Part shown: one piece after another, positions 26,892 through 34,409 of the stretch
Layout of the letters: each line of letters begins with the position of its first letter
How positions within the stretch are numbered: position 1 is the stretch's first letter
From: an uncultured Pseudomonadota bacterium
GTDB taxonomy: Bacteria; Pseudomonadota; Gammaproteobacteria; Steroidobacterales; Steroidobacteraceae
Assembly: GCA_903898785.1 (NCBI GenBank)
Contig: CAIUGU010000010.1
Location: forward strand, 1-43,450
DNA length: 43,450 nucleotides
Direction: 5' to 3'
The notes under the pieces: generated by a model
Databases searched by the model: none
The model's input: the letters and a program-made list of their open reading frames with translations, nothing else
Told to the model about the DNA's origin: nothing
Translations under genes and position numbers: made by a program

Positions 26892-27815
26892 ATGAGAATC
26901 GTATTACTGGGCGCCCCGGGGTCGGGCAAGGGTACTCAGGCGCAGCGGCTGCAGGCCAAGTACGGTGTACCGCAGGTCTCCTCCGGCGACCTCCTCCGCG
27001 ATGCTGTCGCACGCCAGACCGATCTTGGCCTCAAGGCCAAGGCGGCCATGGACGCCGGGCAGCTCGTGTCGGACGACATCGTCCTCGGGTTGATCCGTGA
27101 GCGCCTGGCCAAGCCCGATGCGAAGGCGGGCTTCGTGCTCGACGGCTTTCCCCGCAACGCCGATCAGGCGAATGCGCTCAATGCCATGTTGATCGAGCTC
27201 GGTGCGCCGCTCGAGGCCGTGCTGCTGATGGACGTGCGCACGGAGACGCTGATCAAGCGGCTCGCCGGCCGCCGCATCTGCAAGACCTGCGGACGCGTAT
27301 TCAATATTTCCTTCGCAGCACCGGGCACCACGCCCCGCTGCGACAACTGCGCCGATCATCCCGAGCTGTTCCAGCGCCCCGATGACAAGGAAGACGTCAT
27401 CGCGAAGCGCCTCGAGGTCTATGCCGCGCAGACGCAACCGCTGATCGAGCATTACAGCAAGCTCGGCCTGCTTCGCGTCGTGCAGGGCGAGGGCGAACTG
27501 GACGAGGTCTTCGCACGGATGGAAGCAGCGGCTCGGTCCAGTGCTGCAAGGCCCAAGCGCAAGAAGGCGGCCAAGCCCGCTGCCCGCAAAGCTGCCAAGC
27601 GCAAGCCGCAGGCGAGCGCGAAGAAGAAGGCTGCTCCCAAGGCTGCAAGGAAATCGGCGCGGAAGCCGGTGAAGAAGGCCGCCAAGAAGGCTGCCAAGAA
27701 ACCCGCCCGGAAAATCGCGAAGAAGAAGGCGGTCGCGCGTCGTCCTGCGGCCAAGCGCGCGGCGGCCCGCAAGTCACCGCCACGCAAGAAGACGGCAGCC
27801 CGCAAGAAGAAATAG
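26892..27815 (+). CDS. adk: Adenylate kinase with C-terminal histone-H1-like lysine/alanine tail
   Basis: Residues 1-215 are a complete adenylate kinase (ATP + AMP to 2 ADP). The P-loop GAPGSGKGT is at 7-15, SSGDLLRDAV at 30-39, DGFPRN in the AMP site, and the LID is at about 127-165. The LID carries four cysteines (130, 133, 150, 153; CKTC and CDNC), the zinc-binding form common in Gram-positive enzymes rather than the usual Gram-negative type. After residue ~216 come about 90 residues made almost only of Lys, Ala, Arg and Pro in KKAAKKPARK-like repeats, resembling bacterial H1-like and AlgP-type DNA-binding tails. The frame is continuous with no stop between the parts. The total is 307 residues, against about 215 for normal enzymes. 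Confidence 0.95.
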   Translation: MRIVLLGAPGSGKGTQAQRLQAKYGVPQVSSGDLLRDAVARQTDLGLKAKAAMDAGQLVSDDIVLGLIRERLAKPDAKAGFVLDGFPRNADQANALNAMLIELGAPLEAVLLMDVRTETLIKRLAGRRICKTCGRVFNISFAAPGTTPRCDNCADHPELFQRPDDKEDVIAKRLEVYAAQTQPLIEHYSKLGLLRVVQGEGELDEVFARMEAAARSSAARPKRKKAAKPAARKAAKRKPQASAKKKAAPKAARKSARKPVKKAAKKAAKKPARKIAKKKAVARRPAAKRAAARKSPPRKKTAARKKK

Positions 27816-27848
27816 CCGCCTCGGCCGATCCCGGGCTGCGGGCCCGGC

Positions 27849-28940
27849 TTATCTGCCCGCCAGCGCGATGACCTGGTCCCCGATCACGTCCTTGCGCCAG
27901 CCGCGGGCGAAGATGCCCGGATCGCGGCCGTACACGAGTTGTTCGATGTCGCGCCGCGTGGCGAGCAGCTCCGGGCTCAGGCCCAGTTCCTCACCCAGCT
28001 GGCGGATCAACGCGCTGACGCGCTTGACCAGCGCGAGTTCCTCGGACTCGGGGCGCGAGGCCTTGAGCGCCGGTGCCTCGCTGCCCGCCTGCTCGCGGGC
28101 CGACTTCACCAGGTTGAGCAGGTCCTGTCCGACCTTGCGGACCACCGTCGGCGGCATGCTCCGCGTACCGGCGAGGTCGTCCATCGTGGTGGGCAGCGTT
28201 TCGGCGATCGACCGCAGCGTGTCGTCGTGGATGATCCAGCCGCGGGGCTTGTCGTGCTTCATCGCCTGGTGTTCCCGCCATTGCGCCAGCACTTTGGCGA
28301 CCGCCCGCTGTGCCGGTTGCAGGCGTTCGAGTCCCTTGAGGCGCTTCCACGCGTCTTCGGGCGCGACCCGGTACAGCTCCGGGTTTTCGAGCAGGGCCGT
28401 TTCTTCCTCCAGCCACGCCAGGCGGCCGGCGGCGCCCAGGGCTTCACGGAGGTCGTCGTAGAGGGGCACGAGGTAGCGGACGTCGTCGGCGGCGTATTCC
28501 AGCTGTTCGGCCGAGAGCGGCCGGCGTGTCCAGTCCGTGCGCGTATGTCCCTTGTCAAGCGCGACCCCCAGGCGCCGAAACACCAGGTCGCCGTAGCCGA
28601 TCTGCGCCGGCAGGCCGAGCAGGGCAGCCGCAATCTGCGTGTCGAAAATCGGTCCGGCCGGCGGTTGCCGGCTCGCGAGGCTCATGACCTCGAGGTCCTG
28701 GCGTGCGGCATGCAGGATCTTGGCCTGCGAGCGCTGCGCCAGTTGCCGGAACAGCGGTTCGAGGTTATCGAGGGCGAGCGGATCGAGCAGGACGCACGCG
28801 TGCGCGTTCGCGGCCTGGATCAGGCAAAGTTTCGGGTAATACGTGCTCTCGCGCATGAACTCGGTGTCCAGCGTGACGAACGGCTGGCGTTCGAGCTGGG
28901 CAAGCGCGTCTTCGAGCTGGGAGGCGGTCTGTATGAGCAT
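27849..28940 (-). CDS. rnd: Ribonuclease D
   Basis: This 363-residue 3'-5' exoribonuclease of the DEDD family trims tRNA and other small RNA 3' ends. Exo I is TLDTEFMRE (Asp25, Glu27), Exo II is HAARQDLEVM (Asp82), and Exo III is EYAADDVRYLVPLY with the Tyr-x3-Asp arrangement. An HRDC domain follows at about 210-290 (AVAKVLAQWREHQAMKHDKP). The start chosen is the ATG at 28938-28940 before LIQTASQLEDAL; a longer frame adds residues with no family support. It is convergent with adk and divergent from a small membrane-protein gene. Confidence 0.95.
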   Translation of the reverse strand: MLIQTASQLEDALAQLERQPFVTLDTEFMRESTYYPKLCLIQAANAHACVLLDPLALDNLEPLFRQLAQRSQAKILHAARQDLEVMSLASRQPPAGPIFDTQIAAALLGLPAQIGYGDLVFRRLGVALDKGHTRTDWTRRPLSAEQLEYAADDVRYLVPLYDDLREALGAAGRLAWLEEETALLENPELYRVAPEDAWKRLKGLERLQPAQRAVAKVLAQWREHQAMKHDKPRGWIIHDDTLRSIAETLPTTMDDLAGTRSMPPTVVRKVGQDLLNLVKSAREQAGSEAPALKASRPESEELALVKRVSALIRQLGEELGLSPELLATRRDIEQLVYGRDPGIFARGWRKDVIGDQVIALAGR

Positions 28941-29026
28941 GCCGTGTACAATTCCGGTGCGAAGCTGAATGGCAATTTGAAGGCGATGATACAGGTACTG
29001 GCGACAACCCACGGTTCCCGAGGACG

Positions 29027-29536
29027 ATGCGCGCGCTGCTAGCCCTGTTCCGGGATATCGTGCTGTGTCGCCGCGGTCCGGATGAACTGCCGGTGTCCCG
29101 CGCGCTGCTGGTTGCGCTGCTAGTCGCCTACGCTGCCGGCAACTTCGTGCAGGCGCTCCTGTCGGGATGGACGCTCCGGAGAGTCGCGCCGCTCGTCATC
29201 GTCGAGATCGCCATGCTGCTTGCGTGGGTATGGGCCCTGCTTGCCTTCTACGGCCGGCGTCCCCGCTTCACGCAGACGATGTCGGCGGTGCTTGGCATCG
29301 CGCTGGTCCTCACGCTCATCGATGTCGCCTTGCTGGCTGCCGACCACCTGGCGGGCGTGCCGGGCGCCGTCTCCGACAGCTGGAGCGTGATCCGGCTGTT
29401 CGTCATGGTGCTCCTGATCGGGCGCGTGCTGATGCTCGCGATCGACGGCGGCATGCTCACCGGCTTTGCGTTCACGATGATGATGATCCTGTCGATCATC
29501 TATGTCGGCCAGCTGTTCCGGCCGGGCATCGGTTAG
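29027..29536 (+). CDS. Small integral membrane protein of unknown function
   Basis: The 169-residue protein has four likely transmembrane helices (about 24-46, 52-76, 84-108 and 124-165, the last possibly two). The N-terminal cytoplasmic stretch is LFRDIVLCRRGPDELPVSRA. The arrangement loosely resembles Yip1-type or DUF membrane proteins found near rnd in gammaproteobacteria, but I do not recognise a named family. GAGGA before the ATG is a good ribosome binding site. It is divergent from rnd. Its stop codon lies 4 bp before copy A of the structured repeat. Confidence 0.75.
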   Translation: MRALLALFRDIVLCRRGPDELPVSRALLVALLVAYAAGNFVQALLSGWTLRRVAPLVIVEIAMLLAWVWALLAFYGRRPRFTQTMSAVLGIALVLTLIDVALLAADHLAGVPGAVSDSWSVIRLFVMVLLIGRVLMLAIDGGMLTGFAFTMMMILSIIYVGQLFRPGIG

Positions 29537-29540
29537 CAGG

Positions 29541-29669
29541 TTGATGCAAAACCCTTTGCAGCACCCTGTTGTTCCGAGTCACGGACGACTCGTTGATCTC
29601 GGGAGACAGTGAACACCACGCTTTTCGCTGGCGACCGATGCAAGAGGCACGGACAGGCTTTTGCATCAA
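29541..29669 (-). repeat. Multi-hairpin structured repeat element, copy A
   Basis: The 129-bp element is bounded by perfect 11-bp inverted ends, TTGATGCAAAA (29541-29551) and TTTTGCATCAA (29659-29669). Read on the minus strand it matches copies B (33227) and C (38771): the core AGCGAAAAGCGTGGT, the block GTCCGTGACTCGGAA and the end CAGGGTGCTGCAAAGGG are shared. It lacks about 27 bp of the middle hairpin seen in C. Each block folds into its own stem. It fills the gap before mpl and ends 7 bp before that gene's ribosome binding site. It has no reading frame. Confidence 0.85.
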
Positions 29670-29688
29670 TCTGTAAAGGGGTTTCTTG

Positions 29689-31056
29689 ATGCACGTTCAC
29701 ATCCTCGGTATCTGCGGCACGTTCATGGGCGGCATCGCGGCGCTCGCGCGGGCGGCCGGGCACCGCGTGACGGGGTCCGACCAGAACGTGTATCCGCCGA
29801 TGAGCGACCAGCTGGAGGCGCTCGGCATCGAGCTGATCCAGGGGTACGACCCGAAGCAGCTCGAGTTGCAGCCGGACGTGGTCGTCGTGGGCAACGTCAT
29901 GAGCCGCGGCAATCCGCTTGTCGAGGCACTGCTCGACAGCCCGATCCCGTATACGTCAGGCCCCGAGTGGCTGGCCCGGCATGTCCTCAAGGACCGCTGG
30001 GTGCTGGCCGTCGCCGGCACGCACGGCAAGACGACCACGACGAGCATGCTCACCTGGATCCTCGAGTTTGCCGGACTCGATCCTGGCTTCCTCGTCGGCG
30101 GCGTCCCGTCGAATTTCGATGTCACTGCGCGGCTTGGGTCGGGCATCCATTTCGTCGTCGAGGCGGACGAGTACGACACGGCGTTCTTCGACAAGCGCGC
30201 CAAGTTCGTCCACTACCGGCCGCGCACGGCGATCCTGAACAATCTCGAGCACGACCATGCGGACATCTACCCGGATGTCGCCGCCATCCAGTGGCAGTTC
30301 CATCAGCTGCTGCGCATGGTGCCACGGCAGGGACTGGTGGTGGCCAAGGGCAGCGACGCGCATCTCGACCAGGTGATCAAGCAGGGTTGCTGGACGCCCG
30401 TCGAGCGGTTCGGCGCCGATGCAGGCCCGGACTTTCGCTGGCGGGCGGCGCTTGCACCGGGTGCAGACGGTTCGTCGTTCAGCGTGTTGCTGGACGGCAA
30501 GGCGCTCGGCCAGGTGGAGTGGCCGCTGCTGGGACTGCACAACGTCGACAATGCGCTGGCAGCCATCGCCGCCGCGCGCCATGCCGGAGTCGAGCCTGCG
30601 GTGGCGATTGCCGCGCTCAAGGAATTCCGCGGCGTTCGCCGCCGCATGGAAGTCCGCGGCGAGGTGCGGGGCGTGACCGTGTACGACGACTTCGCGCATC
30701 ATCCGACCGCGATTGCGACGACGCTGGACGGTCTCCGGCGCAAGGTGGGCACGCAGCGGATCGTCGCGGTGCTTGAGCCGCGCTCCAACACGATGAAGCT
30801 GGGCACGCACCGCGATGCGCTGGCCGCGTCGCTCAAGGGCGCCGATCGCGTGTGGCTCTACCAGGGACCCGACGTGAAGTGGGATGTGCGCGGCCTGGGC
30901 GCGGCACTCGGGTCGCATGCGAGTGTTGCGACCTCGATCGACGAACTCGTTGCCGGTATTGCGGGCGAAGCGCAGTCCCACGAGCATGTCCTCGTCATGT
31001 CGAACGGCGGCTTCGGCGGCGTGCATGCGAAGCTGCTGGCGCGGCTGCGCGCTTGA
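29689..31056 (+). CDS. mpl: UDP-N-acetylmuramate:L-Ala-gamma-D-Glu-meso-DAP ligase (murein tripeptide recycling)
   Basis: This Mur-ligase-family enzyme of 455 residues joins recycled murein tripeptide to UDP-MurNAc in the cytoplasm, using ATP. The N-terminal UDP-sugar domain starts HVHILGICGTFMGG. The ATP-binding loop is AGTHGKTTTTSML near residue 110, followed by VVEADEYDTAFFDKRAKF, which marks Mpl rather than MurC. The ATG at 29689 has AAGGGG seven bases upstream; a TTG one codon earlier is also in frame. Its TGA stop lies inside the left end of a dispersed short repeat. Its presence implies active peptidoglycan recycling. Confidence 0.96.
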   Translation: MHVHILGICGTFMGGIAALARAAGHRVTGSDQNVYPPMSDQLEALGIELIQGYDPKQLELQPDVVVVGNVMSRGNPLVEALLDSPIPYTSGPEWLARHVLKDRWVLAVAGTHGKTTTTSMLTWILEFAGLDPGFLVGGVPSNFDVTARLGSGIHFVVEADEYDTAFFDKRAKFVHYRPRTAILNNLEHDHADIYPDVAAIQWQFHQLLRMVPRQGLVVAKGSDAHLDQVIKQGCWTPVERFGADAGPDFRWRAALAPGADGSSFSVLLDGKALGQVEWPLLGLHNVDNALAAIAAARHAGVEPAVAIAALKEFRGVRRRMEVRGEVRGVTVYDDFAHHPTAIATTLDGLRRKVGTQRIVAVLEPRSNTMKLGTHRDALAASLKGADRVWLYQGPDVKWDVRGLGAALGSHASVATSIDELVAGIAGEAQSHEHVLVMSNGGFGGVHAKLLARLRA

Positions 31057-31106
31057 GGCTTGAGGAGGAAGGATCACTGCAAGCCTCTGGCCGCAGCCCC
31101 CAGCCC
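31051..31106 (+). repeat. Short dispersed intergenic repeat, copy 3
   Basis: It starts GCTTGAGGCTTGAGGAGG, contains GGATCACTGCAAGCCTCTGG and ends CAGCCCCCAGCCC. The 8-bp inverted repeat GAGGCTTG / CAAGCCTC inside is perfect here. The TGA of the mpl stop codon is part of the repeat's first unit. It is nearly identical to the copies at 11418 and 23151, but lies between co-directional genes. Confidence 0.78.
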
Positions 31107-31138
31107 AGTCAGTAGCCGGTATCAATTCACGCAGCCCA

Positions 31139-31759
31139 ATGTCCTCCCACATCCCGCTCTTTCCATTGAACACCGTGCTGTTTCCCGGCGGCCGGCTGTC
31201 GTTGCGCATCTTCGAGGCGCGCTATGTCGACATGGTGCGCCGATGCATGCGGGAGTCGGCGGGTTTCGGCGTCGTCCTGATCCGCGAGGGCGTGGAGGCG
31301 GGCGGGCCCGCGCAGACGTTCGCCGTCGGCACGCTGGCCCGCATCATCGATTTCGACCAGCTCGACCAGGGCCTGCTCGGCATCACGGCGGTCGGCGAGC
31401 GCCGATTCCACGTCGTGGGTCGCGAGGTACAGAAGGACGGTCTCAACACCGGCACGGTCGAGTGGCTGACAGACCGGGACGCCGCAGAGCCGCTGCCCGA
31501 CTTCACGCCTTACGCCCACTTGCTCGAGCATTTGCTGCCCGAGCTCGGCGATCTTTATGCAGGCGTGACGCCGCGGTTCGACGACGCAGCCTGGGTGGTG
31601 GCCAGGTTGATCGAGATCCTGCCGCTGCCGCTGGCCGACAAGCAGCTTTGCCTCGAACTGGACGATCCCGCCAAGCGCCTCGAGCTGCTGCGCTCGATCG
31701 TGAAGATCACTGCCAGACCTCAAGACGGCGAGGAACCGGGGCCCGCATCGTTATCGTGA
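31139..31759 (+). CDS. LON peptidase N-terminal (substrate-binding) domain protein
   Basis: The 206-residue protein consists of a stand-alone LON N-terminal domain, opening with IPLFPLNTVLFPGGRLSLRIFEARY, the conserved start of this family. ITAVGERRFHVV belongs to the second half of the domain. There is no AAA+ module or protease Ser-Lys dyad. Such proteins are common in proteobacteria and their role is undefined; substrate recruitment or regulation is a guess. It follows mpl after a short dispersed repeat. Its 3' end overlaps the convergent CPBP protease gene by 53 bp. Confidence 0.92.
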   Translation: MSSHIPLFPLNTVLFPGGRLSLRIFEARYVDMVRRCMRESAGFGVVLIREGVEAGGPAQTFAVGTLARIIDFDQLDQGLLGITAVGERRFHVVGREVQKDGLNTGTVEWLTDRDAAEPLPDFTPYAHLLEHLLPELGDLYAGVTPRFDDAAWVVARLIEILPLPLADKQLCLELDDPAKRLELLRSIVKITARPQDGEEPGPASLS

Positions 31760-32609
31760 CGAACCCGGCGATCAGCAGCGCGATCAGCGAGAATGCGCCC
31801 CAGCCGATCACGGCGTCGTAGGAACCCACCAGCCAGGACCACTGCGTGTCCGGATCATGCAGCGTGGTCGAGCGGAGCATCGTGATGACGCACACCCAGC
31901 CGGCGTGCAGGCCGATGCAGGCAGCGATCGACCCGGTCCGGCGCCTCACGAGGGCGAGCAGGATTCCCACCGAAAAGAGCGCCACGAAGGAATCGAGCAG
32001 GACCGCGGGCGACTCGAAGCGCTCGAACAGGTTTCCGAGCACCGTGAAGCCGCTGGCCCAGTGAATCTGGTCGGGCGGCACCCGCAGTTCGCCACCCAGG
32101 AAGTGCACGCTCGCATAGACGAGGCTCGGCAGCACGATCGCGAGCACGGGTGCGCGGTCTTTCGTCATGACGGTCTGCATCGCGCCGCGAAAGAAGGTTT
32201 CCTCGATGAAGCCGACGGCGAAGCCCGTGAAGACGCCCTGCAGCAGTTCCGGCGCCAGCAGCAGCGGATGCAGCTCGAGTTCAGGCTTCACCTGCCTCAC
32301 GCCGAGTCCGAGCAGCATCGCGACCAGCGGCATCATCAGGATGAGGCCGAGTGCGAAGCCGAGCGAGAGTTGCCGCACGAAGACCGGGGGCGGCAGCGTG
32401 TAACCGAGCGCCTCCCTGTTGCCGAGCCTCTCGTGCCGGAGCATCCAGATCAGGCCGAACAGCGCGACGAGCATGGCGATGCGTTCGAGCACGCGGTGGA
32501 ACGGCTGGGCTGACACCAGGCCCACGGCCAGCCAGCCCGGGTAGGCGAGCACGGCGGCTGCCAGCAGCGAGGCTGCCATCATGGCCACAAGTCTGTAGAA
32601 CGATCGCAT
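31707..32609 (-). CDS. CPBP-family intramembrane glutamic metalloprotease
   Basis: The 300-residue integral membrane protein has about eight hydrophobic segments. It carries the CPBP (Rce1/CAAX-like) motifs: GFIEETFFRG with the Glu136-Glu137-x3-Arg141 signature, SLVYASVHF with His169, and a C-terminal GLHAGW. These form the catalytic site inside the membrane. Bacterial members process peptides, act in bacteriocin self-immunity or cleave membrane proteins; no bacteriocin gene is nearby, so the substrate is unknown. The 3' end overlaps the LON-domain gene by 53 bp on the opposite strand, which may cause transcriptional interference. Confidence 0.9.
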   Translation of the reverse strand: MRSFYRLVAMMAASLLAAAVLAYPGWLAVGLVSAQPFHRVLERIAMLVALFGLIWMLRHERLGNREALGYTLPPPVFVRQLSLGFALGLILMMPLVAMLLGLGVRQVKPELELHPLLLAPELLQGVFTGFAVGFIEETFFRGAMQTVMTKDRAPVLAIVLPSLVYASVHFLGGELRVPPDQIHWASGFTVLGNLFERFESPAVLLDSFVALFSVGILLALVRRRTGSIAACIGLHAGWVCVITMLRSTTLHDPDTQWSWLVGSYDAVIGWGAFSLIALLIAGFVTITMRAPVPRRLEVWQ

Positions 32610-32769
32610 CGCTTCAATTCACCTTGGGGTTGCGTCTCGACCGCGAACCGGAACTCACGCATTTCTGCACATCTGCAGAGTCTTTCGCCCTTTGCCTTGC
32701 GCTGCCGCCGTGGTCGAATTCCATGCAATTCCGCTTCATGACCACTGATACAGGGAAGGTAATGCAACC

Positions 32770-33207
32770 ATGGACGACACGCACGCCAGCTCACGGCATC
32801 TTGCCATCCTCACAGCGCTTGCCGACGGGGTGCACCCGATCACCGGCGAAGTCTTTCCGGAGGACTGTCCGTACCACTCCGCCGACATTGTCAGGGCATT
32901 GTATTGCGCTGTCCGCCTGCTCGAGTCCGGAAAGACCCCTCCGCAGGCAAAAAAGTTCGACGAGCGCCCCCGCGAAGCCACGCTGGCCAACGTCGGTAAG
33001 CCCTGGAGCGTCGACGAGGACCGGCAGTTGCTCGTCGAGTTCGACGCGGGCAAGTCGCTGAAGGAGTGCGCGATGCTGCATCAGCGCACCCATGCGGGCA
33101 TCGAGGCCCGGCTGGAGAAGCTCGGCCGCCTGAAGCCGGAGCAGCGGACGACCGCTCGCCGCTTTCCGCCCCCGAAGCGCGAGGCGGCCAGCGAAGCGGG
33201 AGGGTAG
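32770..33207 (+). CDS. Conserved small protein with SANT/Myb-like helix-turn-helix region
   Basis: The 145-residue protein is soluble, with no signal peptide. Residues about 76-118 (GKPWSVDEDRQLLVEF, then ECAMLHQRTHAGIEARLEKLG) have the tryptophan, acidic helix and R-T-x(3)-I-x-x-R-L pattern of SANT/Myb-like DNA-binding helices. The upstream half includes HPITGEVFPEDCPYHSADIVRALYCAV, a block I associate with uncharacterised gammaproteobacterial proteins. The C-terminus is basic (RRFPPPKREA). A regulatory or nucleic-acid-binding role is inference. Copy B of the structured repeat follows 19 bp after its stop. Confidence 0.75.
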   Translation: MDDTHASSRHLAILTALADGVHPITGEVFPEDCPYHSADIVRALYCAVRLLESGKTPPQAKKFDERPREATLANVGKPWSVDEDRQLLVEFDAGKSLKECAMLHQRTHAGIEARLEKLGRLKPEQRTTARRFPPPKREAASEAGG

Positions 33208-33226
33208 GTCCCGCGGGATGCTCTGA

Positions 33227-33401
33227 GGCACCCTGCTGCTGGATTGATGCAAGAGCCTGTCCCTGTCTCTTGCATCCGGAGCCAGCGAAAAGCGTGGTTT
33301 TCACTGGCTCCCGAAACCGGCGAGCCGGACTCGCCGATTTCGCCGAGTCGTCCGTGACTCGGAATAGCAGGGTGCCGCAAAGTGCCTTGCGGCACCCTGC
33401 T
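33227..33401 (+). repeat. Multi-hairpin structured repeat element, copy B
   Basis: This ~175-bp element is the most regularly folded copy. Stems in order: GATGCAAGAG / CTCTTGCATC (10 bp); GGAGCCAG / CTGGCTCC (8 bp); CGAAACCGGCGAG / CTCGCCGATTTCG (one mismatch); CCGAGTC / GACTCGG (7 bp); and a perfect 15-bp stem, 33366-33380 with 33387-33401, around the loop AGTGCC. An extra GGCACCCTGCTG at the left (33227) repeats the right arm. It ends 12 bp before the GTG start of the GT7-like gene, so it would lie in that gene's 5' leader. Confidence 0.85.
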
Positions 33402-33412
33402 AGAATGCAGCG

Positions 33413-34309
33413 GTGAACCCGAAACCCCTGTTCCCGACGCCGGATCCACTGCAGCGCGTGCTGTACCGTTTCTGGCCCAGCCAGCGGCTGAACATGGATC
33501 CGCTCGGCGATTTCTGCGTCGAGGATCGTTACTTCCCGATCACCATCGCGAACTGGAAGATGATCTCGCCGGTGTCGTGCCTGATGCTCGCGCGACGCGT
33601 GCCGCAGCCGCTCACGTTCCGTGCCGATGCCCGCCTGACGATCGTCATTCCGTTCCGTGATCGGGAGGCGCACCTCAAGGAATTGTTGCCACCGTTGACG
33701 GCCCGGCTTGCAGAGCAGGGGGTGCGTTACCGGATCCTTGTGGTCGAGCAGGAGCCGGGGCGCTCGTTCAATCGGGGCAAGCTCATCAACGTCGGCTTCC
33801 ACCACGCACAGGCGGACAGCGACTACTACTGCATTCACGACGTGGATGCGATCCCCGTCGTTGCCGACTATCGATGCCCGTCGCAGCCGCTGCGGCTCGT
33901 CACCCGGCTGCTCAGCACCAACCGCCCGGAGAGCATCTGTCCGACCCACTACTTCTCCGGCGCCATCAGCGTGCTGAAGGAGCAGGTCTTCGCGGTCAAC
34001 GGGTTCTCGAACGAATACTGGGGCTGGGGCAAGGAGGACGACGAGTTCCTGTTCCGCCTGCAACTCGCCGGGTTCCTGTGCTACTTCGATTCGCACGGCG
34101 CCTATCACGACCTGCCGAATCCCGCCGCACAGCAGGTCGCGCAGCCGGCTCTCCGCAAGCCGCCGCACGTCCGCCTGAACCGAGCCCGCCGCAGCCGCCT
34201 GATGCGCGGACTCGTAGACCCTTCCGCCGATGGCATCAGTACGCTCGGCTACGACCTGCTCGCGGAAGAAGTGCACGAGCACTACACGAAGGTCCGGGTC
34301 CGGATCTAG
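33413..34309 (+). CDS. Beta-1,4-galactosyltransferase-like glycosyltransferase (GT7 family)
   Basis: The 298-residue protein has the hallmark blocks of animal-type beta-1,4-galactosyltransferases: IVIPFRDREAHL (about 77-88), RSFNRGKLINVGF (117-129), the metal-binding HDVD (142-145), and YWGWGKEDDEFLFRL (202-216), equivalent to WGWGGEDD. It has no transmembrane anchor, unlike the Golgi enzymes, so it should act in the cytoplasm. It begins with GTG at 33413; no ATG is in frame near the N-terminus except at 33494. It sits at the head of a polysaccharide block (Wzi, DUF5672, GT4, GT2). Donor and acceptor are not readable; transfer of a UDP-hexose onto a surface glycan is inferred. Confidence 0.85.
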   Translation: MNPKPLFPTPDPLQRVLYRFWPSQRLNMDPLGDFCVEDRYFPITIANWKMISPVSCLMLARRVPQPLTFRADARLTIVIPFRDREAHLKELLPPLTARLAEQGVRYRILVVEQEPGRSFNRGKLINVGFHHAQADSDYYCIHDVDAIPVVADYRCPSQPLRLVTRLLSTNRPESICPTHYFSGAISVLKEQVFAVNGFSNEYWGWGKEDDEFLFRLQLAGFLCYFDSHGAYHDLPNPAAQQVAQPALRKPPHVRLNRARRSRLMRGLVDPSADGISTLGYDLLAEEVHEHYTKVRVRI

Positions 34310-34409
34310 GTTCCCCGGGTCTCCTTATGCAGCGGATGCCGAATGACGCACTCGCGAGTCTTGCTGTAGAGTCGTGCGACTCGACAAGTCCCGGATTGCT
34401 GGCGAACGC

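Noticed and set aside
29541-29669. Insertion sequence remnant with transposase
   Set aside because: No reading frame in any copy encodes a transposase fragment; the elements are non-coding and structured.
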